From Reyranella sp. (GTDB lineage: Bacteria > Pseudomonadota > Alphaproteobacteria > Reyranellales > Reyranellaceae), in assembly GCA_019750135.1 (NCBI GenBank), contig JAIEOV010000002.1, positions 124,001 to 188,000 of the forward strand: a stretch of 64,000 nt of DNA, read 5' to 3'. Shown piece by piece: positions 60,946 through 64,000 of the stretch. Positions within the stretch are counted from its first letter, which is position 1; each line of letters starts with the position of its first letter. A program made the position numbers and the translations under genes. The notes beneath the pieces are model-generated. The model searched no databases, was not told where the DNA came from, and saw only the letters and a list, made by a program, of their open reading frames with translations.

Positions 60946-61398
60946 ATGCACTCGTTGACCCACTTGTTCCTCGGCATGGCGGCTTCGGCCACGATTTTCT
61001 CGAGCGCGATGGCCGCCGACCTCAATCCCGCAGCCGTCGCCTATACGCTCCCGGACAAGATCGAGTGGAAGCAAGGATCCGGTCGCAACCAGCAGGCGGT
61101 TCTGGCAGGCGATCCGTCGAAGCCCGGCCTCTACGTCGTCATGGTCAAATGGCTGCCGGGCGGGATGAGCCGTCCGCATTTCCATCCCAATGATCGCTTC
61201 ATCACGGTGCTCAAAGGGACGTGGTGGGTGGGCACGGGCCCCAGGTTCGATCCCGACAGCACCGTCCCGATGCCGGCCGGCACCTTCGTCACGCATTTCG
61301 GCAAGCAGGTGCACTACGACGGCGCCAAGGACGAGGAGACCGTGCTGCTGATCACCGGCGAAGGGCCCGCCACCTCGACGCCTGCGGAACAGAAATAG
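60946..61398 (+). CDS. exported cupin-domain protein
   Basis: A 150-residue protein with signal LFLGMAASATIFSSAMAAD. The cupin core is GGMSRPHFHPNDRFITVLKGTWWVG (metal His-x-His) and the second motif near PAGTFVTHFGKQVHYDG. Metal-dependent but of unknown substrate. AGGAAAG precedes the ATG. The gap before it (60728-60945) holds no clear gene. Confidence 0.85.
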   Translation: MHSLTHLFLGMAASATIFSSAMAADLNPAAVAYTLPDKIEWKQGSGRNQQAVLAGDPSKPGLYVVMVKWLPGGMSRPHFHPNDRFITVLKGTWWVGTGPRFDPDSTVPMPAGTFVTHFGKQVHYDGAKDEETVLLITGEGPATSTPAEQK

Positions 61399-61462
61399 CA
61401 TCGCCTCTGGACAGCGGCCGGCGGCAATACCCAAACTCGCCCGCCCGACAGGAGTGCGCGCG

Positions 61463-62302
61463 ATGCCGATCATCGATTCCCAGGTCCATGCCTACGAGGC
61501 CAACACTCCCGAGCGGCCGTGGGCCACGGTGCCGAACTGGCCGCCGCACGTCACCGGCGACGAGATGGTGGCAGCCATGGACGAGGTCGGCGTCGACGGA
61601 GCGATCTTCATTTCGTCCTTTTCCATGTATCGCTACGACGCGAGCTACGCGGTCGAGGTGGCGCGGGCCCATCCCGACCGCATGGCGATCGTCAAGCCGG
61701 TCGACCCGGACGATCCTGCCGTGGCCGACGTCATCGCCGAGTGGAAGAAGACGCCGGGCACCGTCGGCATCCGCATCATGCTGCGCGAAGAGGAGAAGCG
61801 CTCGCCGACCGATCCCGGCTTCGACCGCATCCTGCGCGCCGCCGTGCAGCACGATTTCCCGGTCAACATGCTGTGCTGGGGCAATCTCGATGCCGGCACC
61901 GCCTTGATCGACCGCCATCCGCAGACGCGCTTCATCATCGATCACCTCGGCATCCTGCAGCCGCGTGTTCCGCCGGCGCCGCCACAGCCGTGGGCCGACC
62001 TGCCCAAGGTGCTGGAGCTCGCCAAGCGCCCGAACGCCGTCATCAAGGTCAGCGGTGCCTGCACACTGTCGCGCGAGCCCTACCCCTTCCCCGACATCTG
62101 GGACCCGCTGGCGCGCGTGTTCGATGCCTGGGGCTTCGATCGCTGCCTGTGGGGCACCGACTGGACGCGCGCCTTCGCCGTCGTCAACTACCAGCAGGCC
62201 GTCGAGCCCTTCCTGAAGACCGATCGTCTGAGCGCCTCCGAGCGCGCCATGCTGATGGGCGGCGCCTGCGCCAAGGCGTACGGCTGGTCGCCGAAGAAGT
62301 AG
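61463..62302 (+). CDS. amidohydrolase family protein (2-pyrone/gamma-resorcylate type)
   Basis: A 279-residue TIM-barrel metal hydrolase. IIDSQVHAYE is the N-terminal metal block (here QVH), FIIDHLGILQP and DRCLWGTDWTRAF supply the later His and Asp. The fold matches amidohydrolase_2 decarboxylase/lactonases of aromatic degradation. ATG 61463 has CAGGAG 9 bases upstream. Its neighbour on the other strand is a phenol-hydroxylase-like enzyme, so a role in aromatic breakdown is plausible. Confidence 0.87.
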   Translation: MPIIDSQVHAYEANTPERPWATVPNWPPHVTGDEMVAAMDEVGVDGAIFISSFSMYRYDASYAVEVARAHPDRMAIVKPVDPDDPAVADVIAEWKKTPGTVGIRIMLREEEKRSPTDPGFDRILRAAVQHDFPVNMLCWGNLDAGTALIDRHPQTRFIIDHLGILQPRVPPAPPQPWADLPKVLELAKRPNAVIKVSGACTLSREPYPFPDIWDPLARVFDAWGFDRCLWGTDWTRAFAVVNYQQAVEPFLKTDRLSASERAMLMGGACAKAYGWSPKK

Positions 62303-62305
62303 ACT

Positions 62306-64000
62306 TCAGCTCGCCGGCATCAGGAAGCGATCGAAGAACGCTGCAAGCTGCCGATGGGCGTCGAGCGGCAGGACCTGCGCGACGAACTGATCCGGCCGCA
62401 CGATGACCAGGCAGCCCTGCGTGCGGTCGATGCCGCGCATCGTGAAGATGTCGTGGCCGGACTTGAGATCGGGGCAGAACATCTTCTCGTAGTCGCGTAA
62501 TCCGTATCGCCCTTTCCGCGGCATCAGCAGCGCCGGCATGGCCTCGATGGCCAGATCGCGATGTCCTTGCTGGAACACGGCCCGGAGGTCGATCACCGAA
62601 TCGATATCGGCGTCCTTCGGCGTGTACTTCCGGATCGGAGAGTCAGCCGCCCCGGCGAGAAAGTCACACAGGGCGCGGAGGCGCGAGCCGGCGGCCGCGG
62701 TATCCTCGGCGCCGGCGAAGGCGAAGAGCCGGAAGCGGCCATCCGCCTTGACGACGTGGCCAAGGTGAACGGGCTTGGCATCTCCCAGGCGGATCACCGG
62801 CGCCGACGGGAAGCGCTTGCCGATCACGAATCCTTCGGCGAGATGCTGATGGGTCGGCTCGGCCGTCAGGATCGACGGCGGATAGTGCGTGGCGGTGCCC
62901 GCGGTGTAGCGCCCGTGCCGAACGAAATAATCCTGCGTTTTGGCCGCATCGGCGGCATCGCCGTGCCGGTTGGCCGACGCGAGGATGGCCGCCCATTCGC
63001 GGTCGAATTCGATCAGCTCCTTCGCCACCGCGTGACGTTCCGCCGAATAGGTCTGCAGCAGATGCGGCGCCGCGCGCTTGCGCAGCACGGCGGCGAGCTT
63101 CCAGCCGAGATTGAAGGTGTCCTGCATGGAGACGTTCATGCCCTGGCCCGCCTTCGGGCTGTGCGTGTGGCACGCATCGCCGGCGATGAACACGCGCGGC
63201 AGGCGCGTCTCGGCGCCCGCATTCGGCGCGTCGTCGAACTTGTCGGCGAGCCGCTGGCCGATCTCGTAGACCGACCACCAGGCGATCTCCTTCACGTCGA
63301 GCGTATAGGGCGCGAGGATGCGCCGGGCCTTGGCGACCACATCGTCCGCCGTGATCTTGCGGCTTGCGACCCGCTCGCCGGCCTCGAGCGCGGTGAGCTC
63401 GACATAGATGCGGACCAGATAGCCGCCCTCGCGCGGGATGATGAGGCCGCTGCCGTCGGCGGCGGACTGGATCAGCGACTTGAAGCGAATGTCGGGGAAG
63501 TCGGTGACGGCCAGCACGTCCATGACGCCCCAGGCGTGGTTGGCCGAATCGCCGTGCAGCTCCTGGCCGATCGCCTTGCGCACGGTGCTGCGCGCGCCAT
63601 CGCAGCCGACCACGTAGCGCGCCTTGACGGTTTCGATCTGCCCCTCGTGCGACGGATCGAGCCGCTCGAGGCGGACGCTCACCGCGTGGTCATCGACCTG
63701 CAGATCGAGCACGCGCCGCGCATAGTACGGCTCGAGCCTGGTCGCCGATCGCCGCATGACATCGAGGAAGAAGTCGTGCACGCGCGCCTGATTGAGGACG
63801 ACATGGGGAAACTCCGACAGCCCGTCCTCGACATCCTGGACCCGGCCGCTGCGCATGATCGCCTGGGGCTTCTGCGGATCGGGTTTCCAGAACGTGGTCT
63901 CGTTGATCCAGCAGGCCTCCTTCATCACGCGTTCGGCGAAGCCGTAGGCATGGAACATCTCCATCGTGCGGCAGGCGATGCCGTCGGCCTGTCCGAGCAG
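62306..64000 (-). CDS. FAD-binding aromatic monooxygenase, phenol 2-monooxygenase-like (5' end outside window)
   Basis: At least 564 residues of a flavoprotein hydroxylase; the frame is open at the window edge (LLGQADGIACRTMEMFHAYGF) and the N-terminal GxGxxG is missing for that reason. The FAD block VVGCDGARSTVRKAIGQ and the second FAD motif FIAGDACHTHSPKAGQGMNVSMQDTFNLGWKLA are present. The C-terminal thioredoxin-like domain and the CLVIVRPDQFVAQVLPL stretch match phenol hydroxylases (PheA/TfdB group), which ortho-hydroxylate phenols. Stop lies 3 bases after the amidohydrolase stop. Confidence 0.9.
   Translation of the reverse strand: MLGQADGIACRTMEMFHAYGFAERVMKEACWINETTFWKPDPQKPQAIMRSGRVQDVEDGLSEFPHVVLNQARVHDFFLDVMRRSATRLEPYYARRVLDLQVDDHAVSVRLERLDPSHEGQIETVKARYVVGCDGARSTVRKAIGQELHGDSANHAWGVMDVLAVTDFPDIRFKSLIQSAADGSGLIIPREGGYLVRIYVELTALEAGERVASRKITADDVVAKARRILAPYTLDVKEIAWWSVYEIGQRLADKFDDAPNAGAETRLPRVFIAGDACHTHSPKAGQGMNVSMQDTFNLGWKLAAVLRKRAAPHLLQTYSAERHAVAKELIEFDREWAAILASANRHGDAADAAKTQDYFVRHGRYTAGTATHYPPSILTAEPTHQHLAEGFVIGKRFPSAPVIRLGDAKPVHLGHVVKADGRFRLFAFAGAEDTAAAGSRLRALCDFLAGAADSPIRKYTPKDADIDSVIDLRAVFQQGHRDLAIEAMPALLMPRKGRYGLRDYEKMFCPDLKSGHDIFTMRGIDRTQGCLVIVRPDQFVAQVLPLDAHRQLAAFFDRFLMPAS

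Noticed and set aside
1..64000. tRNA genes, rRNA genes, CRISPR arrays, insertion sequences
   Set aside because: I looked for TTCGA-type T-loops, regularly spaced repeats and transposase motifs and saw none; a dedicated tRNA/CRISPR scan would be more reliable than reading by eye.

Overview
The window is 64 kb of gene-dense, high-GC DNA (roughly two thirds G+C by eye) and looks like a chromosomal segment of an alphaproteobacterium. The pointers are codon use, a RepABC-free chromosomal gene mix, a CCCTCGC..GCTCGGGATGAC extragenic palindrome, and repeated promoters of the alphaproteobacterial general-stress sigma factor (EcfG) type. The catabolic content (three luciferase-like flavin oxidoreductases, several SDRs, Rieske and flavin monooxygenases, amidase, peptide uptake) suits a free-living soil or water heterotroph of the Rhodospirillales/Hyphomicrobiales kind. 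Genus is not determinable from the sequence alone. No rRNA, tRNA, CRISPR array, insertion sequence or prophage was seen.

Layout. 0-9.3 kb: tail of a metallophosphoesterase, sterol-desaturase-type hydroxylase, flavin oxidoreductases, a P-loop kinase, an MBL-fold hydrolase coupled to a CobW-type metallochaperone, a frameshifted 2OG-Fe(II) oxygenase, an SDR and a Tat-exported hemerythrin-like protein. 9.3-15.1 kb: complete five-gene oligopeptide ABC uptake operon on the minus strand. 15.2-18.4 kb: SMR transporter, SDR, Nudix hydrolase, and an SDR/TetR divergent pair with two operator palindromes. 18.4-24.2 kb: a probable copper-acquisition operon (small CC-motif protein, TonB receptor, CECC beta-propeller, TlpA-like thioredoxin, PCuAC chaperone) followed by an aspartoacylase-like gene. 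24.8-28.3 kb: MAPEG protein and the uracil-catabolism (URC) genes upp, urc4, urc1.

28.3-40.2 kb: two SGNH-hydrolase paralogues bracket topoisomerase IB, a hybrid histidine kinase and a secreted protein. They are followed by SpoIIAA/STAS-like genes, a response regulator and small envelope proteins. Seven of the eight EcfG-like promoters (G[G/C]AAC-N16/17-CGTT) lie here, each pointing into a gene, so this block reads as a general-stress island. 40.3-49.2 kb: creatininase-like, NTF2-like, secreted gluzincin, BASS-type transporter, racemase/amidase pair, a BrnT remnant with intact BrnA, AbrB-type membrane protein, CinA-like domain protein and methionine aminopeptidase. 49.5-64 kb: RadC with an extra N-terminal domain, a cyclase with a WGR-like N-terminus, a Tat solute-binding protein, flavin and Rieske oxygenases, an operon of ABC protein with a degenerate ATPase plus GH1 and GH30 glycosidases, an MFS remnant, a cupin, an amidohydrolase and the start-truncated part of a phenol-hydroxylase-type monooxygenase.

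Several genes are visibly damaged: the 2OG oxygenase (frameshift), a zinc metalloprotease (one in-frame TAG), brnT (5' half absent) and the MFS transporter (only the second half remains).
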